Positions 8,976-16,894 of a stretch of 37,132 bases of DNA are shown here, piece after piece. A program made the position numbers and the translations under genes. The stretch is taken from contig JAOAGV010000001.1 of assembly GCA_026415575.1 (NCBI GenBank), positions 358 through 37,489 of the forward strand, written 5' to 3'. This DNA comes from Candidatus Sumerlaeia bacterium. Its GTDB lineage: Bacteria > Sumerlaeota > Sumerlaeia > JADFCW01. Numbering within the stretch: position 1 is the stretch's first letter; each line of letters begins with the position of its first letter. Under the pieces are notes generated by a model. The model was not told the origin of the DNA and did no database searches. It saw only the letters and a list, made by a program, of their open reading frames with translations.

Positions 8976-9452
8976 TTACTCCAATGAGACCACTTCTTGG
9001 GGCGACGTGGCTCCGGCTTCCAATTTCCGGAGCAATTCTGACAACATCTTCTCTTCTTTTTCATGCAGCTGCTCAAAGGCGATGCCCAACGAGCATGTAG
9101 GGCCCGCTTCGCTGCTGCGATAATCATACCAGACAATCTTGCCGAAGAAGACCGCCTCGGTACGGATTTCCGGAAGTTGGCACTGGACGCGCACCATGCG
9201 CTGACGTAGAATCAAGCGGCGATAATCGCTTTCGGTCAGGTTGGGAATCTGCACCAGCATGCCACCGCGGCTGATATTTCGGCTGCGGCCGGAAAACCGC
9301 AACGGGTTGAAGGTTTCTTCCTCGACCAGAACCCGCACAAAGACCGGCACGGAGTAATCGAAGCGCGCATGTCGGCGTTTTTCCGCCCCCGAGCTGACTG
9401 CAGCTGCGGGCGCGAGCGGTGCGCCGGTTGACTGTTTTGGTATCTCGCTCAT
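8976..9452 (-). CDS. PilZ-domain protein (c-di-GMP receptor)
   Basis: This 158-residue protein has a single PilZ domain after a short Ala/Pro-rich leader. Both c-di-GMP-binding motifs are intact: the RxxxR element (RRHARFD, residues 26-32) and the N-x-S-x-x-G element (NISRGG, residues 59-64). The remaining strands (for example CSLGIAFEQL near the C-terminus) fit the six-stranded barrel. A charged C-terminal helix (EKEEKMLSELLRKLE) could contact a partner. Its ATG overlaps the stop of the upstream HD-GYP gene by four bases. PilZ proteins change activity when they bind c-di-GMP. Encoded between a c-di-GMP phosphodiesterase and two kinases, it probably senses the pool the phosphodiesterase controls. 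The downstream effector (motility, matrix, transcription) is not visible here. Confidence 0.92.
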   Translation of the reverse strand: MSEIPKQSTGAPLAPAAAVSSGAEKRRHARFDYSVPVFVRVLVEEETFNPLRFSGRSRNISRGGMLVQIPNLTESDYRRLILRQRMVRVQCQLPEIRTEAVFFGKIVWYDYRSSEAGPTCSLGIAFEQLHEKEEKMLSELLRKLEAGATSPQEVVSLE

Positions 9453-10747
9453 GGCGTCCTCCTTGCGGATTGGAGCCCGTCCGATGGATTCAATGGATTT
9501 GTTGCAGAACTATTTGCAAGAATTCGATCCGGGCGGATGGACAAAAACAACCCGGCGATGGTAGGGTCAAACTGTGTGCCGCGCCCCGCCTCGATTTCCG
9601 CAAGACATCGTGCCTCGGCGTGGGCATCCCGATAAGGACGGGCGCTGCTCATGGCATCAAAGGCGTCGCACAGCGAAATGATGCGGGCGACGAGGGGCAT
9701 CTGCCCGCCGCGCAGCCCTTCCGGATAGCCGCTGCCGTCGTATCGTTCATGGTGATAGCGCGCGCAGTCGGCAATGGCGCCGCGTCCGAAAAAGGGGACA
9801 AGGATCTCGTAACCAACGGACGGATGCTTCTGAATGATCGCAAACTCCTCACGCGTCAGCGTGTCCTTTTTCAGCAGCACACCGTCGGGAACGGCAATTT
9901 TGCCGATGTCGTGCAGAAGAGCGCCAACGACCAGCTCATCAAGAGTTTCTCCATGAATTTCAAGTGCCCGACCCAGCTCGACGCACAACGCGGCCACCCG
10001 CGACGAGTGTCCTTTGGTATAAGCATCGCGGGCTTCCAGTGCCGTCGCCAGCGCCACCACACCGCCGACAAAGCGCCGCTGCATCTGGAGCGTAAGCCCG
10101 CTCAGCTGGCGGCTGAGATGCTGATGGCTTAGCCGAATCTCGCGGAACGACTCGGCCCGCGCCAGAGACCTTTCCACTGCTTCCAGCAAGGTCGGAATCG
10201 GAACGGGCTTGAGCAGGTAATCGTCGGCCCGCAACCGCAGGGCCTCGATGGCTGTCTCCAATTGCGCCCGACCGGTAATGACGATGATACGGACAGTGTC
10301 GCGGCGGCGGCGGATTTCCCGAATCAGTTCCAGACCGCTAAACTCCGGCATGACCAAATCCACCAAAACCACGTCGTAGGTCTTGGCGTTCAAACAGGCC
10401 AAGGCGTCGGCGCCACTGTGGGCCGTATCGCAGGTGTAGCGCGCCTCGTGAAGAATTCGGGCAAGGAGCTGGCACACAGCCGGGTCATCGTCCACCACGA
10501 GGAGACGCCCCCCGCGCAGCGCCCGCCGTGGTTCCGCGCCGACCGAGCCGGCTTCCTTCATCCGGCCGGCCAGCCGGTCAATATACGGCACCCACTCGCT
10601 GGAAATGGAGGCGATGCCCGGTTGTTCGATGGCCGGCGGGGCTTCGGGCGCAAGAGGCGACGCCCCCTCTGTCGTGGCCGGCCGTTCGGTCGCAGCGCCG
10701 CAGGGCGCTTTCAGACCGGCCGGATTTGCATGACACGCTATAGGCAT
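9449..10747 (-). CDS. Response regulator with HD-GYP domain (predicted c-di-GMP phosphodiesterase)
   Basis: The product has a low-complexity Pro/Ala-rich leader, a receiver domain (about 82-190; phospho-Asp130 in VVLVDLVMPEF, Lys in YLLKP) and a complete HD-GYP domain. Key motifs are HSSRVAALC, the HD pair in ALLHDIGK (about residue 279), the invariant YHHERYDGSGYP block with the GYP triplet (near 340), and a later CDAFDAM metal-binding motif. All residues expected for a binuclear-metal phosphodiesterase that cleaves c-di-GMP to pGpG/GMP are present. ATG 10747 is chosen because AAGG lies nine bases before it. An in-frame ATG at 10783 would add 12 residues but lacks a ribosome site. This is the first gene of the operon and overlaps the PilZ gene by four bases. 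Phosphorylation by one of the operon kinases would couple environmental signals to c-di-GMP breakdown. Confidence 0.92.
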   Translation of the reverse strand: MPIACHANPAGLKAPCGAATERPATTEGASPLAPEAPPAIEQPGIASISSEWVPYIDRLAGRMKEAGSVGAEPRRALRGGRLLVVDDDPAVCQLLARILHEARYTCDTAHSGADALACLNAKTYDVVLVDLVMPEFSGLELIREIRRRRDTVRIIVITGRAQLETAIEALRLRADDYLLKPVPIPTLLEAVERSLARAESFREIRLSHQHLSRQLSGLTLQMQRRFVGGVVALATALEARDAYTKGHSSRVAALCVELGRALEIHGETLDELVVGALLHDIGKIAVPDGVLLKKDTLTREEFAIIQKHPSVGYEILVPFFGRGAIADCARYHHERYDGSGYPEGLRGGQMPLVARIISLCDAFDAMSSARPYRDAHAEARCLAEIEAGRGTQFDPTIAGLFLSIRPDRILANSSATNPLNPSDGLQSARRTP

Positions 10748-11178
10748 GGTGTTCGACCTTTCCCCCCCGTTGGGGTAAGACATTTCAATCCGGCGCTCTA
10801 GGGCATCTGTTCTGCAAACATTTTTTCTTCCGTGCTTCTGCGTGCGACTTGCCGGAAAACCCAGACCCTCGACTCATTTCGGCATAATTGTAAGGCGCAA
10901 ACAGAGGTTGGTATCAACAAAAAACACAGGCCGGCGTGTAGTCAAAATCACTATTTTTTTGTAGTAAAAACGGCAATTGGCAAAGTTCCAATTGGGCCAA
11001 TAGTAGGGGGACATGTTTCATACCCTGTCCGTCAGTCTGGCGGTGGAACTCTGTTTCGTCGAATATACGACCTGCCTAATATCGGCAAATTCCTGCAAAT
11101 GGTTTCCGCTTGCAATACGCCCGCGCTGCCGGCAATCTTTCGCCGCAGTGACGAACGGTTATGTCAGGAGGGAAACGG
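10748..11178. other. 431-bp divergent intergenic region
   Basis: This separates the minus-strand signalling operon from the plus-strand nitroreductase and should hold both promoters. The middle (about 10885-10990) is clearly AT-richer than its surroundings. An inverted repeat CAATTGG-N7-CCAATTG is at 10974-10994. No promoter hexamers good enough to call were found, and the short open frame through 10832-11182 has no ribosome site or recognisable protein features. Confidence 0.5.
10974..10994. promoter_or_regulatory. Inverted repeat CAATTGG-N7-CCAATTG, possible operator
   Basis: There are perfect 7-base arms separated by seven bases, in the AT-rich part of the divergent intergenic region. It is 185 bp upstream of the nitroreductase start and about 227 bp upstream of the HD-GYP regulator start. 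The dyad could bind a dimeric regulator such as the operon's NarL-type protein. No second copy was found, so this is only a candidate. Confidence 0.3.
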
Positions 11179-11694
11179 ATGAACGTCTATGAAGCCATCG
11201 AGAAGCGCCGCAGTATCCGTGCCTATAAAGACCAGCCCGTCGAGCAGGAAAAACTTGACCGCATTTTCGAGGCCGTGCGCAAGGCACCGTCAGCCAGCAA
11301 CCGGCAGGAGTGGCGGTTTGTCGTGGTGCGCGACCCAGCTGTGCGCCGCGATCTCATGCAGGCGGCCAGCCAGCAGTCGTTTGTCGCCACCGCGCCTGTT
11401 GTAATCGCCTGCTGTGCAGAAACCGACGGCCATGTGATGAAATGCGGCCAGCCCTGTTACCCAATTGATGTCGCCATCGCAATAGATCACCTTACGCTGG
11501 CGGCAGTGGAAGAGGGGCTGGGCACGTGCTGGATCGGTTCGTTCAATGAGGCCGAGGTGAAGGCGATCCTCGGAATTCCGGAGAAAATCCGCGTGGTGGA
11601 ACTGCTGACGCTGGGCTATCCGGACGCTGCGCCTTCGCCGCGCACGCGCAAGAGCCTCGCAGAAATTGTTTGCTACGACCGGTGGGCCTTGTAA
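11179..11694 (+). CDS. Nitroreductase-family FMN-dependent oxidoreductase
   Basis: ATG 11179 is chosen because AGGAGGG (11166-11172) sits six bases before it. An earlier in-frame ATG at 11161 overlaps that site and is less likely. The 171-residue product begins with the family hallmark MNVYEAIEKRRSIRAY, whose Arg/Ser cluster binds the FMN phosphate. It continues with KAPSASNRQEWRFVVV (flavin-contacting loop) and ends with EGLGTCWIGSFNEAEVK and the LGYPD block typical of short nitroreductases. The family forms FMN homodimers that reduce nitro compounds, quinones or enones with NAD(P)H. The length is at the short end of the family. It stands alone: the next gene starts about 240 bp downstream. 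The physiological substrate cannot be inferred. Confidence 0.92.
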   Translation: MNVYEAIEKRRSIRAYKDQPVEQEKLDRIFEAVRKAPSASNRQEWRFVVVRDPAVRRDLMQAASQQSFVATAPVVIACCAETDGHVMKCGQPCYPIDVAIAIDHLTLAAVEEGLGTCWIGSFNEAEVKAILGIPEKIRVVELLTLGYPDAAPSPRTRKSLAEIVCYDRWAL

Positions 11695-11932
11695 GGGCAA
11701 GGCCGGCGTTGGCCGTTGGGACCGAATCGAAGAATTTCGGCACAGCACATTCCCCAAGGTTCGCAAAACATCCTGCCACGCGTTTGTTTCTTGTTTTGTC
11801 GGTCTCGGAATTGGATTTTGAGAAGTTTGGATTTGGAATTGAGAGGTATTGTTTATTGTCCTCGATTTTGTTCTTCTATACCAGGAAGTTTCCAATGCCT
11901 TTGGCGGGCAATTCAGAAGAAGGGAAAAGACA

Positions 11933-14707
11933 TTGAATCGTTCCAAGACCTTCCTGCACATCGCCGTTATTTTTCTTGTTGCCTTGGCACTTCGCGCCGG
12001 ATGTTACCAACTCTTTGGCTCCATTCCGAATAACGATTCGATTGCCTACAGGCAAATGGCCGTCAATCTGGTTGCGGGGCATGGCTTTTCCGATCGTTTC
12101 GAGGCGCCATACACGCCGGCGCTGTTTCGCGTGCCCGGATATCCGATGTTTCTGGCCGCCCATTATGCGCTCACGCGGAACGGCGAGGCTGCGGCGCTGC
12201 GAACGCAGATTCTTCTGGGCTCGCTGACGTGTCTGCTGATTTACGCGCTGGCGCGGCATTTTCTGCCGCCGGGGCCGGCGTTTGTGGCGGGACTTTTGTC
12301 GGCGGTCAATTTCGTTCATATCTATCTGGCCGCGTGCATCCTCGCCGAGGTCCTTTTCACATTTGTCATTTGCTTGTTCTTCCTTTGTGCCCTTCGCGCG
12401 GCAACCTACGATCGGGCATCGGGGGCGTTGGTGTGCGGCGCCCTTCTGGCTGTGGCCATACTCATTCGGCCGCCGGCAGCTTTTCTAGTGCCGGTATGTC
12501 TGGCGGCATTTCTGCTAATGCCTGCGACAGTCCATCGGGGCAGGCGAATGATTGTCCTTCTGGCGTTTTTTGCGCCGGTGATGCTGGCCACGCAGATTTG
12601 GTCGTGGCGGAATTATCGCGCGGGCGGCGGCTGGAGTCTCACCGCGCAGGGGGGCTATTACGCCTTGTGGAAGGCCGTCAGAATTACCGACATCAATCCC
12701 GATGACTATACCGGCGGCGAGCGTCTGGTGGCGGAAATATCGGGCAAGAGTCGCGAGGTGTTCACGACGGGCGAAATCTTGCGCAACCGATACGGGTTTT
12801 CCATCGCAGAAGTGAACCGGCTCTATCGGCGGGTCGGTTGGAAGGCGATGGCCAAAGCGCCGGTGCGCTATGTGCTGTTCAGCGGCTATGATTTCATCAA
12901 TGCGTTTTTGTCGCCGGCAATTCCCCTGCGCGCGTTGGCCTTGCCACCCATTGGCTGGACAAACGCCCAACGGTATATGCGGGACAATTTGCACGAAGGC
13001 AACTACGGTGCGGTGGCTGCGAATCTTTCGCTTCGCGCTTTTTTTGCCGTACTTTTCTTCGGCCTCATGCCGCTGGGTGGTCATGTGCTGTGGCGGCGGC
13101 AGGTGCAGACGCGGCCGCACCAAGCGCTGCTGTGGGCCTTTGCGCTGGCCACTCTGGGAGCAACCGCCCTTCTGGCGGGCGGGAGCGACCGGTTCCGCGC
13201 GCCGATGGACCCGATCTTCACCCTATTCATTGCAGCGGGCATCTGCCGCCTTGCCGGGTGGAAACCCGCAGAGCTGGGGCCACGGGGGCCGAAGCCGGGA
13301 ACGCGCGAATTTTTTGACCGCAACATCGAACGCATCGAGCAGTTTGCCCGCCGCAACCGCTATTATCATGATGAAATCGCCCGCCTGTGGCGGTTCTATC
13401 TGACACCCGGCGACCGTGTGTTGGAAATCGGATGCGGCACGGGCGATTTGTTGGCTGCTTTGGCGCCGGAAGGCGGGACAGGCGTGGACTTCAGCCATGA
13501 AGCGCTGCGGCGCGCCGTCAAAAAATATCCCCGCCATCGCTTCGTAGAAGCCGATGCCCACAATGTGGCCTTGAACGAAAAATATGACGCCGTGGTAATG
13601 TCCGATGTGGTCGGCTACCTGCACGATGTTCAACAAGCCTTCGAAAACCTTCATGCCTGCATGAAGCCCGGCTCGCGCCTGATGGTCAACGTGTTCAACC
13701 ACCTGTGGGAGCCGCTTCTAAAGTTGGCCGAGCATCTTCACCTGAAAAACCCCGCGGGAATCCAGAACTGGCTGTCGCTGGGCGACATTGCCAACCTTAT
13801 GCGGTTGGCCGGATTCGAGCCGATCCTGAGCGGCTATCGTTTCCTGTTTCCCTTCAAGGTGCCGATTCTGGCGCCGCTGATCAACCGCTTGATTGCCAAA
13901 CTGCCGGGCATTCGCAAACTGTGCATGGTGCAATATGTGATTGCGCGTCCGGTTCCGCAATGTCCGCCGGATTGGGCGACCCGATACAGCGTTTCGGTGA
14001 TTGTCCCGACGCGCAATGAGGTCGGCAACATCGCCGGTGTGTTCGAGCGAACCCCGTTGATGGGCAAAGCGATGGAGTTGATTTTTGTGGACGGCAATTC
14101 CACTGACGGAACCGTCGAGGAAATCGAGCGGCGTATGGCCGCCTACACGGGGCCGATGCAAATCCGGCTGATTCATCAGGGCCAAGGGCGGGGCAAGGCG
14201 GATGCCGTTCGGAAGGGGTTCGACGCCGCCACGGGCGACATCCTGATGATTCTCGATTCGGACCTGACCATGCCGCCGGAGGAATTGCCGAAGTATTACC
14301 GCGCCATTGCCACAGGCCTGGCCGAACTGGTCAACGGCTGCCGGCTGGTCTATCCGATGGAGTCGCAGGCCATGCGCCTGCTGAATTACGCGGGAAACAA
14401 GTTTTTCAGCGTGGCGTTTTCGTGGCTTCTGGGCCAGCCAATTCGCGATACCTTGTGCGGGACGAAAGTGCTCAGCCGCACTGATTATGAAAAAATTAAA
14501 GCGGGCCGAATTTTCTTCGGCGACTTCGACCCGTTCGGCGATTTCGATCTGCTGTTTGGTGCCGCCCGCTCCGCGCGCAAAATCGTAGACCTGCCGATTC
14601 GCTATCGCGACCGCACGTATGGTGAAACGAAGATCAACCGCTGGCGCCACGGCTGGCTGCTGATCCGGATGTGCGGGATTGCGTTTGTCCGCTTCAAATT
14701 GAGTTGA
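11933..14707 (+). CDS. Three-domain fusion: GT-C (GT39-like) membrane transferase + SAM methyltransferase + GT2 glycosyltransferase
   Basis: This 924-residue protein appears to join three enzymes. Residues 1 to about 440 are polytopic. The first extracytoplasmic loop carries NDSIAYRQMAVNL and the RVPGYP motif, typical of GT39/ArnT-like GT-C enzymes that use polyprenyl-phosphate sugars. Residues about 460-680 form a class I SAM methyltransferase with motif I VLEIGCGTGD near 497 and VVMSDVVGYLHD further on. Residues about 684-924 form a GT2 dolichol-phosphate-mannose-synthase-like domain: VSVIVPTRNE, then MILDSDLTMP (DxD near 773), then GETKINRWRHG. The start is uncertain: TTG 11933 has an AGAAGG-like site before it, and a TTG at 11849 is possible. 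The GT2 domain could make a polyprenyl-P-sugar for the GT-C domain, which is inference. It is followed two bases later by another methyltransferase gene, suggesting surface glycan assembly. Confidence 0.88.
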   Translation: MNRSKTFLHIAVIFLVALALRAGCYQLFGSIPNNDSIAYRQMAVNLVAGHGFSDRFEAPYTPALFRVPGYPMFLAAHYALTRNGEAAALRTQILLGSLTCLLIYALARHFLPPGPAFVAGLLSAVNFVHIYLAACILAEVLFTFVICLFFLCALRAATYDRASGALVCGALLAVAILIRPPAAFLVPVCLAAFLLMPATVHRGRRMIVLLAFFAPVMLATQIWSWRNYRAGGGWSLTAQGGYYALWKAVRITDINPDDYTGGERLVAEISGKSREVFTTGEILRNRYGFSIAEVNRLYRRVGWKAMAKAPVRYVLFSGYDFINAFLSPAIPLRALALPPIGWTNAQRYMRDNLHEGNYGAVAANLSLRAFFAVLFFGLMPLGGHVLWRRQVQTRPHQALLWAFALATLGATALLAGGSDRFRAPMDPIFTLFIAAGICRLAGWKPAELGPRGPKPGTREFFDRNIERIEQFARRNRYYHDEIARLWRFYLTPGDRVLEIGCGTGDLLAALAPEGGTGVDFSHEALRRAVKKYPRHRFVEADAHNVALNEKYDAVVMSDVVGYLHDVQQAFENLHACMKPGSRLMVNVFNHLWEPLLKLAEHLHLKNPAGIQNWLSLGDIANLMRLAGFEPILSGYRFLFPFKVPILAPLINRLIAKLPGIRKLCMVQYVIARPVPQCPPDWATRYSVSVIVPTRNEVGNIAGVFERTPLMGKAMELIFVDGNSTDGTVEEIERRMAAYTGPMQIRLIHQGQGRGKADAVRKGFDAATGDILMILDSDLTMPPEELPKYYRAIATGLAELVNGCRLVYPMESQAMRLLNYAGNKFFSVAFSWLLGQPIRDTLCGTKVLSRTDYEKIKAGRIFFGDFDPFGDFDLLFGAARSARKIVDLPIRYRDRTYGETKINRWRHGWLLIRMCGIAFVRFKLS

Positions 14708-14709
14708 GC

Positions 14710-15456
14710 ATGCACGACGCGCACGAAAAATTTCAAGCCGCGCAGCGCCGGTATTTTCTGGAACCCAACGATGACAAGTTTCAGTGGATGACCGGCAATC
14801 CCTGTTTCTCGGCCAAGGAAAAGGCGCTCCTCGCCACCCTTCATGTGTTGCGTCCGGCCCGTCTGCTCGAGGTGGGCTGCGGCGAGGGCGGAAACCTCGC
14901 CAACCTTGCATTCCGGCCCGACCTTGCCGTCGGCGTTGACCTTTTCGAAAAACGCTGCGCTTATGCGCGCCGCCACTGTGCGGGCGCCTACTTTGTATGC
15001 GCCGACGGCAGCCGTCTGCCTTTCCCCGACGCTTCTTTCGATCTGACGTTTTGTCGCGACCTCCTCCACCACGTCGAGGTCAATGCCGTGTTCGTTGCCG
15101 AGATGGTTCGCGTCACGCGCACCGGCGGCGTGGTCATGTGTATCGAAGCATGCGGAAAAAATCCGGTGATCGCGACCTTGGCCACGTGCTTTCGCGCCGA
15201 GCGCGGCCTGTTCCCTTCCAATCCCGCCTCGCTGAAGTCGCTTCTGGAATCCGCCGGTCTCGATGACGTTCAGGTCGAAATGCACCAGCCCCTGCCGTTT
15301 TATCGCATGGTGCTCCATCCGCGATACGGAATCCCGTCTTTGGGTACGAAACGATGGTATCAAGCGTGGACCGACTGGTCGGATCGCATGCTGGCGCGGA
15401 TTGTGCCGCGGCGCTGGTGGGCTTATGCCGTGGTGTATGGAAAGAAGCGGGAGTAA
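14710..15456 (+). CDS. Class I SAM-dependent methyltransferase
   Basis: ATG 14710 is two bases after the stop of the fusion glycosyltransferase, indicating translational coupling; an upstream in-frame extension to 14671 overlaps that gene and is unlikely. The 248-residue product has a Methyltransf_11/25-type Rossmann fold: motif I ARLLEVGCGEGGNLA (about 50-64), acidic residue motif AVGVDLFEK, FVCADGSRLPFPDASFD (motif II) and FCRDLLHHV, then GGVVMCIEA. An N-terminal segment (about residues 1-45) precedes the fold. Its C-terminal part (FYRMVLHPRYGIPSLG and KRWYQAWTDW) is aromatic and may form a substrate lid. Position suggests methylation of a sugar or lipid intermediate made by the neighbouring glycosyltransferase. 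The true acceptor is unknown. Confidence 0.88.
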   Translation: MHDAHEKFQAAQRRYFLEPNDDKFQWMTGNPCFSAKEKALLATLHVLRPARLLEVGCGEGGNLANLAFRPDLAVGVDLFEKRCAYARRHCAGAYFVCADGSRLPFPDASFDLTFCRDLLHHVEVNAVFVAEMVRVTRTGGVVMCIEACGKNPVIATLATCFRAERGLFPSNPASLKSLLESAGLDDVQVEMHQPLPFYRMVLHPRYGIPSLGTKRWYQAWTDWSDRMLARIVPRRWWAYAVVYGKKRE

Positions 15457-15562
15457 ATGAACACAGGATAAAGAAGGGAAAGGCCGCCATGGAGAGAAAG
15501 GACAATGACACATCGCGGTAGTTGGTCTTTCCGTCTTTCCCGACCTTTCTATGTTTTGTCCT
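15457..15562. other. Short convergent intergenic region with repeat-like words
   Basis: This 106-bp gap between two converging genes contains ATGAACACAG, a word also found inside the palindromic element at 17285-17450. It also contains TCCGTCTTTCCCGA, which recurs at about 17793-17806 at the edge of the element at 17691. It is probably a degraded copy of the same repeat material. No convincing terminator stem was found. Confidence 0.35.
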
Positions 15563-16666
15563 TCAGCTTTTTTCCAAAAACTCCCGGACCGCCGCCGCCA
15601 CCTCATCCACTTGAGCGTCGGTAATATCCGGAAACATTGGCAGCGAGAGAATTTCGCCCACAATGCGTTCGGTGACCGGCAAGGCGCCGACGCGGGCCTG
15701 CGGATGGCCGGTCATCATCGGCTGCAAGTGCATGGGCACGGGATAATGCAGGCCGGTGGCGATGTTGCGCTGGCCCAGAAAACTCTTGAGGGCGTCGCGC
15801 TGTGTCACACGAATCACATACAAGTGATAAATGTGATCAAAACGGGCGCGGGGTGTCCGGACACCGGGCACGTCGCGCAACTGTTCCGTATAGCGTGCTG
15901 CGGCGCGCCGCCTCCGCTCGTTCCACGCTTCCAGATGCGGCAGCTTGACCGACAGCACGGCGGCTTGAAGTGCATCGCAGCGGTAGTTGTAGCCCAGCAG
16001 GGTGTGGTGATACTTGTCGGGACTGCCATGGTCGGCCAGCAACCGGGCGATGCGCGCCTTTTCGGGGTCATTGGTCACGACCATGCCGGCATCGCCGAAT
16101 GCGCCGAGGTTCTTGGCCGGATAGAAGCTGAAGCACGCCATATCGCCGAACGAACCGGCGCGCCGGTCGCCGATGCGCGCCCCGTGAGCCTGCGCGGCAT
16201 CCTCGATGACAAGGAGATTGTGCCGCCGGGCGACCGCGCCGATCGCTTCCATGTCGGCGCACTGGCCGTAGAGATGAACGGGTAGAATGGCGCGGGTGCG
16301 CGGGGTAATGACCGCCTCGATCTGTTCGGGCGCGATTGTGTAGGTTTCTTCGTCCACGTCCACAAAAACGGGCGTGGCGCCGGCGTGAAGAATGCCCTCG
16401 ACCGTCGCCGCAAATGTGTGGGCGGTGGTGATGACTTCGTCGCCGGGACCGATGCCGCAGGCCGCGAGCGCCATGTGGAGCGCCGCGGTGCCGGAGCCGG
16501 CCGCCACCGCATGGTTGACACCGCAAAAGTGGGCAAAGGCACGCTCGAAGTCGGCCACTGCGCGCCCGCCGATGAATGCGGACGTCGAAATGATCTCGCG
16601 GAAAACCCTCTCAAACTCCGCCTGAAGCGGCGCGTGCATTGCAGACAGATTTACAAACGGAACCAT
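15563..16666 (-). CDS. DegT/DnrJ/EryC1/StrS-family sugar aminotransferase
   Basis: This PLP enzyme adds an amino group to a nucleotide-linked keto-sugar (WecE/ArnB/PerB type). ATG 16666 begins the conserved MVPFVNL segment and has CGAGAG seven bases before it; the frame stays open to 16861 without family similarity. The 367-residue length is normal. Landmarks: AAGSGTAALHMAL (cofactor-phosphate loop), GDEVITTAHTFAAT, EDAAQAHGA (Asp that contacts the pyridine nitrogen), and FSFYPAKNLGAFGDAGM, whose Lys forms the Schiff base. GYNYRCDALQAAVL and GLHYPVPMHLQPM complete the family pattern. It converges on the methyltransferase/GT genes and probably belongs to the same surface-polysaccharide locus. 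The exact sugar is not identifiable. Confidence 0.94.
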   Translation of the reverse strand: MVPFVNLSAMHAPLQAEFERVFREIISTSAFIGGRAVADFERAFAHFCGVNHAVAAGSGTAALHMALAACGIGPGDEVITTAHTFAATVEGILHAGATPVFVDVDEETYTIAPEQIEAVITPRTRAILPVHLYGQCADMEAIGAVARRHNLLVIEDAAQAHGARIGDRRAGSFGDMACFSFYPAKNLGAFGDAGMVVTNDPEKARIARLLADHGSPDKYHHTLLGYNYRCDALQAAVLSVKLPHLEAWNERRRRAAARYTEQLRDVPGVRTPRARFDHIYHLYVIRVTQRDALKSFLGQRNIATGLHYPVPMHLQPMMTGHPQARVGALPVTERIVGEILSLPMFPDITDAQVDEVAAAVREFLEKS

Positions 16667-16871
16667 GACACACTCTCGAGTGGATTCAGGACAAAAAAGC
16701 TGCAAACAGGAATCACCTGATTGCCGGCGCACCGTATTGTCAAGACGCAAGAGGGCGTGGACCGGACGTTGCTCGCACAAGGCGGGACGCCGCAAAGCGG
16801 CGAGGGCGACAGGCCGCACTCTTTCAAAACGCCAAGGGTTTTTCGACCGGCTCACAAGCAACAGCGACCTT

Positions 16872-16885
16872 GAAGTTTAAACTTC
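16872..16885. repeat. Perfect 14-bp palindrome GAAGTTTAAACTTC
   Basis: It lies ten bases past the stop codon of the polymerase gene, in its 3' flank, and about 200 bp upstream of the aminotransferase start. It has no loop and is followed by no U-tract, so it does not look like an intrinsic terminator. It could be an operator or chance. Confidence 0.3.
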
Positions 16886-16894
16886 GAGCGAAAG

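Noticed and set aside
7057-9123. Long plus-strand open frame (688 codons) antisense to the second kinase, and similar antisense frames at 4708-5931, 13718-14911, 17939-19579, 22238-23422 and 35613-37031
   Set aside because: They mirror strongly supported genes on the other strand, have no ribosome sites, and have His/Arg/Gly-rich compositions typical of frames antisense to GC-rich genes.
10832-11182. 116-codon plus-strand frame upstream of the nitroreductase
   Set aside because: It has no ribosome site, crosses the promoter-like AT-rich region, and its end overlaps the nitroreductase start in another frame.
16872-16885. Intrinsic terminator after dnaE from the GAAGTTTAAACTTC palindrome
   Set aside because: The dyad is AT-rich with no loop, and no U-tract follows in the direction of dnaE transcription.
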